From the NCBI RefSeq assembly GCF_041021955.1, contig NZ_CP158375.1, positions 744,001 to 808,000 of the forward strand: a DNA stretch of 64,000 nt, written 5' to 3'. Source of the DNA: Caulobacter sp. 73W (GTDB lineage Bacteria > Pseudomonadota > Alphaproteobacteria > Caulobacterales > Caulobacteraceae). The notes under the pieces are model-generated. The model was given only the letters and a program-made list of their open reading frames with translations, was not told the origin of the DNA and made no database searches. Of the stretch, positions 27,593 through 37,008 are shown one piece after another (position 1 is the stretch's first letter; every line of letters starts with the position of its first letter). Made by a program: the position numbers and the translations under genes.

Positions 27593-27656
27593 CGCCATCA
27601 CTCCCCAAGCGCGAAGGCGCAGGAGAACCCCGAAATCCGAACCTGACAAGGGGGGG

Positions 27657-28592
27657 CTAGTCCGCCCCGCCCGTCGTCTCGGCCAGCCAGCGCGCCGTCG
27701 CCTGGCTTTCCTCCGCCAGCCAGGCCCGGAAGCGGCGGATGTGGTGGCGCCCCTCCACGTCAGGCCGGAAGCGGGCGACGAAGCCGTGGGCGCTCCAGCG
27801 GCCCGTGGCGACGGGGTACGGCAGGCCCACCTCGCCCCGGTCCACCCGCTCGCCGATCAGCGCCAGGCCGCACAGGCTGACCCCCGCATCCGCCGCCAAA
27901 GCGTCGAGAGCGGCGGTGATCCGCTGGAAGCGCATGCCCCGCTCAGGCGCGCTGCGCGTCACCCCGGCGGCCGCCACCCAGTCTGTCCAGGACAGGCCCG
28001 CCGGGTCGTCCTTGTAGAAATCCAGATGGATCAGCGGAAAGCCTTCCAGCCGCGCCTCGGGCGCCAGGTCCGCCGTCCGCGCCACGTTCACCGGCGAGGC
28101 CATGGGCAGCACATAGTCGTGGAACAGCAGGTCGGCGTGGGCGTCCGACGGCGGCGGGCCAAAGGTTATCTCGCAATCGGCCCGCTGCAGCCGGCGGGGC
28201 GCGTCGCCCTCCCCGTTGATGCAGAAGCGCAGGTTGGGATGCGCCGCGCGGAACGCCGTCAGCCTGGGGTTCAGCCACAGCTCCACGAAGTCGGACGCCG
28301 CCGCCAGATGGATTTCCAGCCCCCGCTGCAGCTCCAGCTCCCGCGCCGCCGCCTCCAGCTCGCTAAAGCCCCGCGCCAGGTGATCCAGGGCTCGCGCCAG
28401 CTCCGGCGTCGGCCGCAGTCCGGCCCGACCGCGCGTCAGCAGCTCGACGCCCAGATAGTCTTCCAAGGTCTTCACCCGCTGGCCCACCGCGGCGGGGGTG
28501 ATGCCCAGGGCGTCGGCGGCGGCCGTGAACGAGCCTTCGCGAATTGCGAGCTCCAGGGCTTGCAACGACCGCAGATAGGTGGGCGTGACCAT
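27657..28592 (-). CDS. LysR-family regulator (GcvA-like)
   Basis: A 311-residue regulator. The helix-turn-helix is SFTAAADALGITPAAVGQRV (about 22-41), with the effector domain behind it. TLEDYLGVELLTR and the C-terminal WRSAHGF-like WSAHGF segment recall the GcvA group. A 15-base palindrome sits 3 bases before its start. The divergent DUF4242/di-iron pair is the likely target. Confidence 0.9.
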   Translation of the reverse strand: MVTPTYLRSLQALELAIREGSFTAAADALGITPAAVGQRVKTLEDYLGVELLTRGRAGLRPTPELARALDHLARGFSELEAAARELELQRGLEIHLAAASDFVELWLNPRLTAFRAAHPNLRFCINGEGDAPRRLQRADCEITFGPPPSDAHADLLFHDYVLPMASPVNVARTADLAPEARLEGFPLIHLDFYKDDPAGLSWTDWVAAAGVTRSAPERGMRFQRITAALDALAADAGVSLCGLALIGERVDRGEVGLPYPVATGRWSAHGFVARFRPDVEGRHHIRRFRAWLAEESQATARWLAETTGGAD

Positions 28593-28594
28593 GC

Positions 28595-28609
28595 TTCCTT
28601 ACTAAGGAA
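28595..28609. promoter_or_regulatory. inverted repeat next to LysR start
   Basis: TTCCTTA-C-TAAGGAA is perfect apart from its single centre base. A second dyad, AATCTTTAGATT, lies at 28629-28640 toward DUF4242. Together they fit the two-site layout of LysR-controlled divergent promoters. Confidence 0.55.
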
Positions 28610-28700
28610 AACCTTTATCGAACGCCAGAATCTTTAGATTGCACCGTTATGCCAACGCCGCGAAACTGTCCTCATAGCGAAGGGTGATGCGAGGGGCGCC

Positions 28701-28985
28701 ATGGGCCATCTCAGACGTTACCTGGTCGAACGTGAGATCCCGGGCATCGGCGGAATGTCGATCGTCGAACTGTGCGGGGCCGCGCGTGCATCGAACCAGG
28801 CCATCGAAAAGATCGGCTCGGGAATCCAGTGGCAGCACAGCTATGTCGCCGGAGACCGAACGTTCTGCATCTACCTAGCGGATGGTGAGGACGTCCTGCG
28901 CGCCCACGCCGAACTCAGCGGCTTCCCGATGAGCAAGATCACCGAGATCCCGCAAATCATCGACCCGACCACCGCCAACAACTGA
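28701..28985 (+). CDS. DUF4242 domain small protein
   Basis: A 94-residue protein of the DUF4242 family: YLVEREIPGIGGMSIVEL at the start, then WQHSYVAGDRTFCIYLADGED and HAELSGFPMSKITEIPQIID. A related Streptomyces protein (SCO4226) is known as a nickel-binding ferredoxin-like-fold dimer. Whether this one binds metal is unknown. It is the first gene of a pair with the di-iron protein (66 bases between). Confidence 0.8.
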   Translation: MGHLRRYLVEREIPGIGGMSIVELCGAARASNQAIEKIGSGIQWQHSYVAGDRTFCIYLADGEDVLRAHAELSGFPMSKITEIPQIIDPTTANN

Positions 28986-29051
28986 TCGGCGGCAGCTCCT
29001 CGCGGCAAGCGCCCGGCGGAGGGCGCGCCCCCGTGCGAGGACACCAGACCC

Positions 29052-29963
29052 ATGATCCAGAACCTGAGCTACGAGCGTCTGTTCGAGACCTCTCAACGCG
29101 TGAACTGGCGCCTGGAGGACGTCATCGGCCCCGACAAGCCGATGGACTTCTCCATGCCCTTCCTGCCTGAAAGCTTCGCCCGCACCGACGAGCTGGCCTT
29201 CCTCAGCGACGCCGAGAAGCTGAAGCTGAACCACATCCGCGCCGCCGGCTATCTGGCCATGTTCGAGCTGGTCGAGCGCTGCCTGCTGCCGATCATCGAC
29301 GAGTTCAAGGCGCCGCGCCCCGACGACATCCCGTATCGCGCCCTGGCCCTGGCCCAGTTCGCCGAGGAGGAGGCCAAGCACATCGAGCTGTTCGTCCGCT
29401 TCCGCGCCGCCTTCACCGCCGGCTTCGAGGTGGAATGCCCCTGCATCGGCCCGGCCGAGGCGATCGGTGAGGCCATCCGCGGCCATGGCGCCCTGGGCCA
29501 GGCCATCTTCGTGCTCGGCATCGAATGGGCGACCCAGCGCCACTACCTCGACAGCGTCCAGAACAACCGGACGCTCGACCCGCAGTTCAAGAGCCTGCTG
29601 AAGCACCACTGGCTGGAGGAGGCCCAGCACGCCAAGCTGGACGCCAAGGTGTTCTTCGAACTGGCCGCCAGGTCAACGCCAGAGCAGATCGAAAAGGGCG
29701 TCGACGACTTCCTGGCCATCGGCGCCTTCATCGACGGCGGCCTGGCCCAGCAGGTCCAGCTGGACCTCGCCGCCCTGGAAAAGGCCATCGGCCGCACCCT
29801 GCCGGAGCCGGACCGCGAGCGCTTCACCACCACCCAGCACCAGGCCCTGCGCTGGACTTTCCTCGGCTCGGCCCTGCGCAACACCGGCTTCCTGGACGCC
29901 GTGGGCGAGGTGTCTCCCGACGGCCGCCGGAAACTCGAACAGGTCGCGCCGATCTTCTGCTGA
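29052..29963 (+). CDS. ferritin-like di-iron protein, possible oxygenase
   Basis: A 303-residue all-helical protein with two ExxH-type ligand motifs, EEEAKH (about 108-113) and EEAQH (about 192-196). Upstream Glu residues in FELVERC and IEWATQRHY complete a ferritin-like four-helix di-iron site. Ferritin-like oxygenases (AurF, acyl-carrier oxygenases) have this layout at this length. I cannot name the family more closely. It follows DUF4242 and ends at a strong terminator, so the transcript is a two-gene unit under the divergent LysR. Confidence 0.7.
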   Translation: MIQNLSYERLFETSQRVNWRLEDVIGPDKPMDFSMPFLPESFARTDELAFLSDAEKLKLNHIRAAGYLAMFELVERCLLPIIDEFKAPRPDDIPYRALALAQFAEEEAKHIELFVRFRAAFTAGFEVECPCIGPAEAIGEAIRGHGALGQAIFVLGIEWATQRHYLDSVQNNRTLDPQFKSLLKHHWLEEAQHAKLDAKVFFELAARSTPEQIEKGVDDFLAIGAFIDGGLAQQVQLDLAALEKAIGRTLPEPDRERFTTTQHQALRWTFLGSALRNTGFLDAVGEVSPDGRRKLEQVAPIFC

Positions 29964-30036
29964 CCCGGCGCGCGAAGGTCCGTCCCCTGGCGGACAGGGT
30001 CGCGTGGAATTCCCCCTAGAACGACGCGCGATCCAG

Positions 30037-30063
30037 AAACCCGGCGGCGGCCCCGCCGGGTTT
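30037..30063 (+). terminator. Rho-independent terminator of the DUF4242/di-iron unit
   Basis: AAACCCGGCGG / CCGCCGGGTTT is an 11-base perfect stem followed by CGCTTAT, 74 bases after the stop codon. Confidence 0.8.
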
Positions 30064-30106
30064 CGCTTATGCGATTACAGGTGAGACTTGGTCTGGCGAC
30101 AAAAAC

Positions 30107-30218
30107 ACCGCTCCTCCCCGCGAAGGCGGGGACCCAAGCGGCGTTCGCGGATCGACCACCGCCTGCGCCATTAAACTCGGACTCAGCTTGGATCCCCGCC
30201 TTCGCGGGGAGGAGCGGC
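30107..30218. repeat. intergenic palindromic repeat, family D (complete copy)
   Basis: Arms ACCGCTCCTCCCCGCGAAGG and CGCCTTCGCGGGGAGGAGCG are inverted over about 110 bases, each containing its own CCCCGC / GCGGGG hairpin. It lies in the gap before glnE. Confidence 0.8.
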
Positions 30219-30268
30219 TTGGGGAGGAAGCCCCAGCAGGTCAGAAGTCGGGATAGCTTGGGGTCACT

Positions 30269-33148
30269 TCACCCCGTCACCACCGCCTTCATCGCGGCGT
30301 GGGCGGCGGTCTGGGCCTTGGCGATCCTCGCCTTCAGGCCCTTCAGGTCCTTGGCGCCGCCGGCGCGGGCGAGCAGGGCCTGGAAGGGTTTGGGCTCAAG
30401 GCCGGGGTCGGCGTAGTCGTCCAACGCCACCTTCAGCACCTGCTGCACGGCCTGCTGCAGGTCCCAGGCCTCTTCCAGCGTGGTCAGAGCCGCCGCGTCC
30501 GCCAGGCCGGCCTCGCGCATGGCGGCCAGGCTGTCGGCGATGTTCTGGTTCAGCGGCCCGCCATCGGGAGCATGGACCAGTTGCAGGAACTGGGCGGCGA
30601 ACTCGATGTCCACGAAGCCGCCCGGGCCCAGCTTCAGGTCCCACTCGCCCTTCTGCGGCTTCTCGGCGGCCATCAGGTCGCGCATCTCGCTGACCGCGCG
30701 GGCCGTGGCCTTGCGGTCGCGCGGCTGGCGCAGGGCGCCCTGCACGGCGGCCTGGGCGTCGGCGGCGAAGGCCTCGTTGCTGGCCCAGACCACGCGGCCG
30801 CGGGTCATGGACATCAGCTCCCACACCTCCGCCTCCTCGGCGTAGTAGCGCTCGAACGAGGCCAGGCTCACCGCCACCGGTCCCTTGCTGCCCGTGGGGC
30901 GCAGGCGCATGTCGACCTCGTACAGCTCCCCCTCGCCCGTGGGGACCGACAGGGCCGCGATCAGGCGCTGGGTGAAGCGGCCGAAGAAGGTCTCCGCCCC
31001 CCAGCCCTTGGTCTCCGACATCGCCGCCGGGTCGGCCGAGCGGTACAGGGTCATCAGGTCCAGGTCGGACCGCGCGGTCATCTCGCCCGAGCCGCACTTG
31101 CCCAGCGCCACCACCGCCACCTCCCCGCCGGGGAAGGCGCCGCCCTGGCGCACGGTCTCGGCCATGGCGGCGGGGGCCAGGCCCCGGATCACCGCATGGG
31201 CCAGGTCGGCGAAGGCCTGGCCGCTGTCCGACGCGCTGACCGAACCGCTCATCACGCGGAAGCCGACCCGGAACGCCTGCTCCCGGTGGAAGCGGCGCAC
31301 GCGATCCATGCTGCCCTCGAAGTCCTCCAGGTTCAGCTTGGGCGCGGCGTCGATCTCGATGGCCCCGAAGAAGCTGGGGTCCAGCAGGGCGTCCAGCGCC
31401 GCCGGCCGCCGGGCCAGGGTCTGGGCCAGGCGCGGGGCGAAGGCCATGACCTGAACGATCAGCTCGAACAGCTTGGGCTGGGCCAGGAACAGCGACTGGA
31501 TCTGTACGCCGGAGGTCAGGCCGGCGAAGAAGTCCCCGAACCGGTTGAACGCCGCGTCCGGCGCGCCCGTGGCGTGGGCGGCGTCCAGCAGGCGCGGGCC
31601 AAGCCGGGTCAGCAGCTCGCGCCCCCGCTCCGTCCGCGTCGCCGCCACATGGCCGTGGTGCCAGCCGCGAATGGTCTGGGACACCCGCTCGGGGTTGGAG
31701 AAGCCCATGCGCTTCAGGGTCTCCAGCGTCGCCGGATCGTCCTCGACCCCGGTGAACACCAGGCTGCCGAAGCGGGAGGACAGCTCCTCCTCGCCCGCGA
31801 ACAGCTTGCCGTAGCGGACGTTCACGTCCTTCAGGATGCGCCCCACGGCGGCGTCGAAACTACGCAGGTTTGCCTGCCCCCACAGGGCGGCCACCTTCTT
31901 ACGCTCGGCGTCGCTCTCGGGCAGCTTGTGGGTCTGCTCGTCGGCGATCATCTGCACCCGGTGCTCCAGGGCGCGCAGGTCGCGATAGGCCTCCGTCAGG
32001 GCGATGCAGGTCTCGCGCTCCACGCGGCCTTCCTGGGTCAGGGACTCCAGCGCCGTCAGGGTCCGCCGCCCGCGCAGGTTGGGCCGACGCCCGCCCAGGA
32101 TCAGCTGCTGGGTCTGGACGAAGAACTCGATCTCGCGGATGCCGCCGCGCCCCAGCTTCAGGTTCGCGCCCTTGGCGGTCAGGCGCTCGTCCACCTTGTA
32201 GGCGTGGATCTGGCGCTTGATCGAATGGATGTCGGCGATGGCCGCGAAGTCGAGGTTCCGCCGCCAGATGAACGGTTGCAGCCCCTTGATGTAGGCCTCG
32301 CCGCGCGGAACGTCGCCGGCCGCCGAGCGGGCCTTGATGTGGGCCGCCCGCTCCCAGTTCTGGCCGACGCTCTCGTAGTAGTCCATGGCCGCGTCCACGG
32401 TCATGGCCGGCGGGGTCGAGGACGGGTCAGGACGCAGGCGCAGGTCGATGCGGAAGACATAGCCGTCGGCTGTGCGGTCCTGAAGGATCTGGGCCGTGGC
32501 CTTGGCGATGCGGACGGTGACGGTCTCCATCTCCGCCCCCTCCGCCAGCAGCAGGGCCTCCGGCTCGTAGAAGATCGAGAAGTCGATGTCGGACGAGTAG
32601 TTGAGCTCGAAAGCCCCGTACTTGCCCATGGCGATGCAGAACAGGCCGGGGACCGGCCCCGCCGCCCCTTCACCCAGCGCCGTCAGGGTACCGCGCGCCA
32701 CCTCCGCTCGCGCGGCCAGCTTCAGGGCCGACTGCAGGCAGGCGTCGGCGAAGCGGGTCAGGCTGCCGGTCACCGCGTCCAGGTCCCAAACCCCGCCCAG
32801 GTCGGCCAGGGCCGTGGTCAGGTGGACGTCGGCCTTCAGCTGCCGCAGCCGCTCGCGCGCCGGCTCCAGCTCCAGGTCGCCCGCCGCCAGCGCCTCGGCG
32901 ATGATCGCCTCGACCACCTTGGCCGGATCGCCTTCCAGCGCCGCGTGCAGGCTGGCCGGCCGACGACGCGCCAGTCCGGCCAGATAGGGCGCCGCCGCGA
33001 ACACCGGCGCCAGGGCCGGCCACGCCCCCTCCAGCGTCACGATCCAGCCGTCGGCCGTCGCCGCCCGCGCCAGGACCTCATAGGTCCGCTCGGCCGCCTT
33101 GGGATCGACCACCGGCCCACAGGGTTGGATCAGCTCGACCAGCCGCAT
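30269..33148 (-). CDS. glnE: bifunctional glutamine synthetase adenylyltransferase/adenylyl-removing enzyme
   Basis: A 959-residue enzyme that attaches and removes AMP on glutamine synthetase in response to PII status. It has two nucleotidyltransferase domains: the N-terminal removing domain (ELNYSSDIDFSIFY, about 178-191) and the C-terminal transferase domain (GKCGSGEMTARSDLDLMTLY, about 686-705), each with a Asp-x-Asp metal pair and a helical linker. Length is right for GlnE. The stop of the sensor kinase gene lies 3 bases upstream, so glnE is the last gene of a degP-regulator-kinase-glnE run. Confidence 0.96.
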   Translation of the reverse strand: MRLVELIQPCGPVVDPKAAERTYEVLARAATADGWIVTLEGAWPALAPVFAAAPYLAGLARRRPASLHAALEGDPAKVVEAIIAEALAAGDLELEPARERLRQLKADVHLTTALADLGGVWDLDAVTGSLTRFADACLQSALKLAARAEVARGTLTALGEGAAGPVPGLFCIAMGKYGAFELNYSSDIDFSIFYEPEALLLAEGAEMETVTVRIAKATAQILQDRTADGYVFRIDLRLRPDPSSTPPAMTVDAAMDYYESVGQNWERAAHIKARSAAGDVPRGEAYIKGLQPFIWRRNLDFAAIADIHSIKRQIHAYKVDERLTAKGANLKLGRGGIREIEFFVQTQQLILGGRRPNLRGRRTLTALESLTQEGRVERETCIALTEAYRDLRALEHRVQMIADEQTHKLPESDAERKKVAALWGQANLRSFDAAVGRILKDVNVRYGKLFAGEEELSSRFGSLVFTGVEDDPATLETLKRMGFSNPERVSQTIRGWHHGHVAATRTERGRELLTRLGPRLLDAAHATGAPDAAFNRFGDFFAGLTSGVQIQSLFLAQPKLFELIVQVMAFAPRLAQTLARRPAALDALLDPSFFGAIEIDAAPKLNLEDFEGSMDRVRRFHREQAFRVGFRVMSGSVSASDSGQAFADLAHAVIRGLAPAAMAETVRQGGAFPGGEVAVVALGKCGSGEMTARSDLDLMTLYRSADPAAMSETKGWGAETFFGRFTQRLIAALSVPTGEGELYEVDMRLRPTGSKGPVAVSLASFERYYAEEAEVWELMSMTRGRVVWASNEAFAADAQAAVQGALRQPRDRKATARAVSEMRDLMAAEKPQKGEWDLKLGPGGFVDIEFAAQFLQLVHAPDGGPLNQNIADSLAAMREAGLADAAALTTLEEAWDLQQAVQQVLKVALDDYADPGLEPKPFQALLARAGGAKDLKGLKARIAKAQTAAHAAMKAVVTG

Positions 33149-33151
33149 GGC

Positions 33152-34558
33152 CTAGCCCAGCGGTGGAATGATGAAGGCCACACGCAGGCCGGGGCCGCGG
33201 CCGTCGTATTCGCCGGCCCCTTCCGACAGCTCGATGCGGCCGCCGTGCGCCGCCGCCACCGCCGAGACCAGGGACAGGCCAAGGCCCGCGCCCGGCTGGC
33301 TGCGGCTGCGCTCCAGCCGCACGAAACGTTCGACCACGCGCGGGCGGTCGGCCTCGGGCACGCCCGGTCCGTTGTCGGTCACCGAGAACTCCACGTCCCC
33401 GGACGAGCGGCGGCGCAGGCGCAGCATGATCGCCCCGCCCTCCGGCGTGTACTTGATGGCGTTGTCGAGGATGTTGGCCAGGGCCTGGGCCATGAACTCG
33501 CGGTTGGCCTTGATGGCCAGGCCCGGCGTGATCTCGGCCTCGAAGGTCTGCTCCTTCTCCTCGCACATGACCTCGTAGAGTTCGGCCATGTCGCTGGCCA
33601 GCTCAGCGGCGTCGAAGGTCTGCGGATCGGGAGCCGAGCCCGCCGCCTGCAGGCGCGCGATGGCCAGCACGGCGTTGAAGGTCTTCAGCACCCCGTCGGT
33701 GTCCTCCAGCGCCTGCTCCAGCGCCTTCATCGGATCGCCCTTGCCGCTCTCGGCCTCGATCAGCGCCACCTCCACCCGCGCGCGCAGGCGGGTCAGGGGC
33801 GAGCGCAGGTCGTGGGCGATGGCGTCGCCGGCATGGCGCAGGCCGCCCATCAGCCGCTCGATGCGGTCGAGCATGTCGTTCAGGCCCTCGGCCAGCTCGT
33901 CATACTCGTCGCGGGCGCCGCGCACGGGGGCGCGGGCCTTCAGGTCGCCGCCCCGCACGGCGTTCACCACCTCGGCCAGGCCGGCCATGCTGCGGCTGAC
34001 GTTTCGGCTGATCAGCACCCCGCCGGCCAGGCCCAGCACGATGACCAGCGCCCCGGCCCCCCACAGGGCCCGGACAATCTTCATGACATAGGACTCGGAC
34101 TCGCCCACGTCGGCGCCGACGAACAGGATCTCGCCCTTCTCCAGCCGCACCTGGTAGCCGCGCGCCGGGCGCTTCACCTCCGCCCCGTCCAGGTCGGTCT
34201 CGGTCAGGGTGAAGGTGGTCCACTTCTCGCGCGCGTCGCCGAAATCGGCGACCGGGCTCTCCTCGATGGAGCCCGACAGCCGCTTTCCGTCCGGCGTCAT
34301 CAGCAGGTACAGGAACGGCCGCTCGCCCAGCGAACGCTCAACCAGGGTCTGGTTCAGCGCGTCGGCCCCGCCCAGGCGATAGGCCGCCTGCAGCGACTCC
34401 ATCTCCCGGCTGATCTCCTTGTCCGCGCGGCGGTTCACCTCGCCGGCGGTGGCGATGTAGATGTAGCCGAGGAACGCCGCCGCCGCCGCCGCGAACAGCG
34501 CCAGGAACAGTAGCGTCAGCCGAAACGGCGTGGTGCGAAGAAGGCGAGGCAGGCGCAT
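33152..34558 (-). CDS. two-component sensor histidine kinase
   Basis: A 468-residue kinase. Two membrane helices (about 12-35 and 160-185) flank an extracytoplasmic sensor of about 125 residues. A HAMP linker follows, then phosphoacceptor His249 in AIAHDLRSPLTRLR, and an ATPase domain with NILDNAIKYTP, DNGPGVP and GAGLGLSL. Its partner regulator ends 9 bases upstream. Placement between degP and glnE suggests envelope-stress sensing, but no ligand can be inferred. Confidence 0.93.
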   Translation of the reverse strand: MRLPRLLRTTPFRLTLLFLALFAAAAAAFLGYIYIATAGEVNRRADKEISREMESLQAAYRLGGADALNQTLVERSLGERPFLYLLMTPDGKRLSGSIEESPVADFGDAREKWTTFTLTETDLDGAEVKRPARGYQVRLEKGEILFVGADVGESESYVMKIVRALWGAGALVIVLGLAGGVLISRNVSRSMAGLAEVVNAVRGGDLKARAPVRGARDEYDELAEGLNDMLDRIERLMGGLRHAGDAIAHDLRSPLTRLRARVEVALIEAESGKGDPMKALEQALEDTDGVLKTFNAVLAIARLQAAGSAPDPQTFDAAELASDMAELYEVMCEEKEQTFEAEITPGLAIKANREFMAQALANILDNAIKYTPEGGAIMLRLRRRSSGDVEFSVTDNGPGVPEADRPRVVERFVRLERSRSQPGAGLGLSLVSAVAAAHGGRIELSEGAGEYDGRGPGLRVAFIIPPLG

Positions 34559-34567
34559 GGCCTGCCC

Positions 34568-35239
34568 TTAGGCGTCCAGACGGTAGCCCGCCCCGCGGAC
34601 CGTCTGCAGCATCGGACGGTCGAAGCCCTTGTCGATCTTCGAGCGCAGACGCGAAATGTGGACGTCGATGACGTTGGTCTGGGGGTCGAAGTGATATTCC
34701 CAGACCTTCTCCAGCAGCATGGTGCGCGTCACCGACTGGCCGGCGTGGCGCATCATGAATTCCAGCAGCTGGAATTCACGAGGCTGCAGGTCGATCTCCG
34801 TGCCGGCGCGATGCACCGTGCGGGCGATCAGGTTCATTTCCAGCTCGCCGACCTTCAGGGTCGTGGCCACGGCGCCGGTCTCGCGGCGGCGCGACAGGGC
34901 CTCGACCCGGGCGATCAGCTCGGCGAAGGCGTAGGGCTTGACCAGATAGTCGTCGGCGCCGGCCTTCAGGCCGACCACGCGGTCGTCGATCTCGCCCAGG
35001 GCCGACAGGAACAGCACCGGGGTGCCGTCGCCCTCGCGGCGCAGGGTCTCGACGACCTCCACCCCGTTCATCTTGGGCATCATGCGGTCGACGATCAGCA
35101 CGTCGAACTCGCCGTCGCGGGCGGCCTTGACGCCTTCTTCGCCGTCGGGCGCGTGCTGGCACTCATAGCCGGCGTCGGCCAGGCCGCGCTGCATCGCGTC
35201 GGCCGCCTCCAGATCGTCTTCGATGATCAGGATACGCAT
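34568..35239 (-). CDS. OmpR/PhoB-family response regulator
   Basis: A 223-residue regulator: receiver domain with Asp51 (LIVDRMMPKMNG), conserved Thr/Ser and Lys (LVKPYAF), then a winged-helix effector (TRTMLLEKVWEYHFDPQTNV) that binds DNA. Cognate to the kinase immediately downstream. A strong hairpin separates it from degP, so expression may be partly independent of degP. Confidence 0.94.
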   Translation of the reverse strand: MRILIIEDDLEAADAMQRGLADAGYECQHAPDGEEGVKAARDGEFDVLIVDRMMPKMNGVEVVETLRREGDGTPVLFLSALGEIDDRVVGLKAGADDYLVKPYAFAELIARVEALSRRRETGAVATTLKVGELEMNLIARTVHRAGTEIDLQPREFQLLEFMMRHAGQSVTRTMLLEKVWEYHFDPQTNVIDVHISRLRSKIDKGFDRPMLQTVRGAGYRLDA

Positions 35240-35296
35240 GCTTGGAGCCCCCCAGTGCTCAACGTCGTTGCGGCGACCCCTCGCCGTAAGTCTTAG

Positions 35297-35325
35297 CGGC
35301 GCGGAGGCGACTCACCTCCGCGCCG
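35297..35325. terminator. hairpin between degP and the response regulator gene
   Basis: CGGCGCGGAGG / CCTCCGCGCCG forms an 11-base perfect stem with a 7-base loop, right after the degP stop. No T-run follows on either strand, so it may attenuate or stabilise rather than fully terminate. Confidence 0.6.
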
Positions 35326-35332
35326 ACGAAGT

Positions 35333-36901
35333 CTAGTTCGTAATCTTCAAGGGCAGGTAGAGGGCGCGCCCCTGACGAACCACGCCGAGCAGGACGCTGG
35401 TGCGGTTGCTCTTGCGTGCGGCCTCGACCGCCGAGGAGACTTCCGACGCCGAGTTCACCGCGCGGGTGTTGACGCTGGTGATCACGTCGCCCCGACGCAG
35501 GCCCAGTTCGCCGGCGTTCGAATTGGCCGTGATGCTGTCGATCGCCACGCCCCGGACATTGGCGTCCAGGTTGAAGCGGCGGCGCGCGGCGTCGTCCAGC
35601 GGCACCAGGTTCATGCCCAGCACCGCCTGGGCGGCGGCCGGAGCGTTCGGGGTCGCGCGGCCCTGGCCCGAGTTGTCGCCATCGGTCGAGGCGTTCAGCT
35701 CGCTTTCCGACGGACGGGTGCCCGAGCGGACGTTGACCTTGATGCGCTTGCCTTCGCGGACCACGTCCAGGGCGATGTTCTCGCCCGGCTTGGCCTTGGC
35801 CACTTCGCGGGTCAGTTCGCCGTTCGACTTGATCTCGACGCCGTTGACCGAGGTGACCACGTCGCCCGGCTTCAGGCCGCCGCGCTCGGCGGGACCGCCC
35901 GGAACCAGGTCGGCGATGATTGCGCCGCGCTGGTCGCCCATGCCTTGCGCCTCAGCCATCTCGGCGGTGAAGGCCTGGATGGTGGCGCCGATATAGCCGC
36001 GGGTGACCTTGCCGCCGTTGATCAGCTGCTTGGAGACGCTCTCGACCAGATCGGCCGGGATGGCGAAGCCGATGCCCACCGAACCGCCCGACGGCGAGAA
36101 GATCGCCGTGTTCACGCCGATGACCCGGCCATAGATGTCGAAGGTCGGGCCGCCCGAGTTGCCCCGGTTGATCGGCGCGTCGATCTGGATGAAGTCGACG
36201 AAGTTCTCGCCGATGTCACGGCCATAGGCGCTGATGATGCCGGCCGTGGCGGTGCCGCCCAGGCCGAACGGGTTGCCGATGGTGATGACCCAGTCGCCGA
36301 CGCGCGGCTTGGCGGCGTTCTCGAAGCTGACGAACGGATACTTCTCGCCCGACTTGCCCTGCACCTTCAGCACGGCGATGTCGGTGCCCTCGTCACGGCC
36401 GATGATCGTGGCCTTGTATTCCTTGCCGTCCTTCAGGGTGACCTTGATCTCTTCGGCGTTCTCGATGACGTGGTTGTTGGTCACCACGTAGCCGTCTTCC
36501 GAGATGAAGAAGCCCGAGCCCGACGATTGCTGGCGCGGCAGGCGCGGCTGACCCTGCTGGGTCTGGCCTTCGCCCTCTTCGTTGTTCTCGCCCTGCGGCT
36601 GCTGCGGCAGCAGGCCGAACGGCAGGCCCGGCAGGCGCTGGGCCAGGGCGCGCGGATCGGCGCGCGAGGTGACGTCGATCGACACCACCGCCGGGGACAC
36701 TTGTTCGAAGATGTCGGCGAACGACATCGGCGCGCCCGGGGGCGGCGCGAAGATCGGCGTGGTGGCCGACGTCCTCATCAGCACCGGTCGCGAGTTCGCG
36801 TTGGCGGGGGCCAGTCGGAAGCCCACGCCAGCCAAGGCTGCGCAGGCCACGCCCGCGCCCGCCACGGCGCCCACGATCATTCCGGTCTTCCTAGCAGCCA
36901 T
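35333..36901 (-). CDS. degP: Do-family periplasmic serine protease/chaperone (DegP/HtrA)
   Basis: A 522-residue envelope quality-control protease. An N-terminal membrane anchor or signal (GMIVGAVAGAGVACAALAGVG) is followed by the trypsin-like domain: His144 (TNNHVIE), an Asp near 174 (GTDIAVLKV) and Ser249 (RGNSGGPTF). Two PDZ domains follow (about 310-400 and 425-520, with GLKPGDVVTSV and GLRRGDVITSV). A long low-complexity Gln/Glu insert near 85-112 is the LA-like loop. It lies downstream of ccmH and upstream of the two-component pair. I recall this neighbourhood in other alphaproteobacteria. Confidence 0.94.
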   Translation of the reverse strand: MAARKTGMIVGAVAGAGVACAALAGVGFRLAPANANSRPVLMRTSATTPIFAPPPGAPMSFADIFEQVSPAVVSIDVTSRADPRALAQRLPGLPFGLLPQQPQGENNEEGEGQTQQGQPRLPRQQSSGSGFFISEDGYVVTNNHVIENAEEIKVTLKDGKEYKATIIGRDEGTDIAVLKVQGKSGEKYPFVSFENAAKPRVGDWVITIGNPFGLGGTATAGIISAYGRDIGENFVDFIQIDAPINRGNSGGPTFDIYGRVIGVNTAIFSPSGGSVGIGFAIPADLVESVSKQLINGGKVTRGYIGATIQAFTAEMAEAQGMGDQRGAIIADLVPGGPAERGGLKPGDVVTSVNGVEIKSNGELTREVAKAKPGENIALDVVREGKRIKVNVRSGTRPSESELNASTDGDNSGQGRATPNAPAAAQAVLGMNLVPLDDAARRRFNLDANVRGVAIDSITANSNAGELGLRRGDVITSVNTRAVNSASEVSSAVEAARKSNRTSVLLGVVRQGRALYLPLKITN

Positions 36902-37008
36902 TCTCGTCTCTTTCCTCGTCCCCGGCGCTCCGGCCGGGATTTGTCTCGCAGAGAACCTAGGTGCGATGCCTCGGGGAGCAAAGGCTCCCTGTGCAACTTT
37001 CCGACATG

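Noticed and set aside
3967..28609. One shared regulon for the dyads at 3967 (GTAAGGAA-C-TTCCTTAC) and 28595 (TTCCTTA-C-TAAGGAA)
   Set aside because: Both use AAGGAA/TTCCTT half-sites around a C, but the arms are in opposite order and the adjacent regulators are of unrelated families (AbrB and LysR). Similarity is probably chance.
30299..34513. 1404-codon open frame on the plus strand opposite glnE and the sensor kinase
   Set aside because: It lies antisense to two clearly conserved proteins. Its translation is low-complexity Gly/Gln/His/Arg with no domains, as expected for the complement of GC-rich codons.
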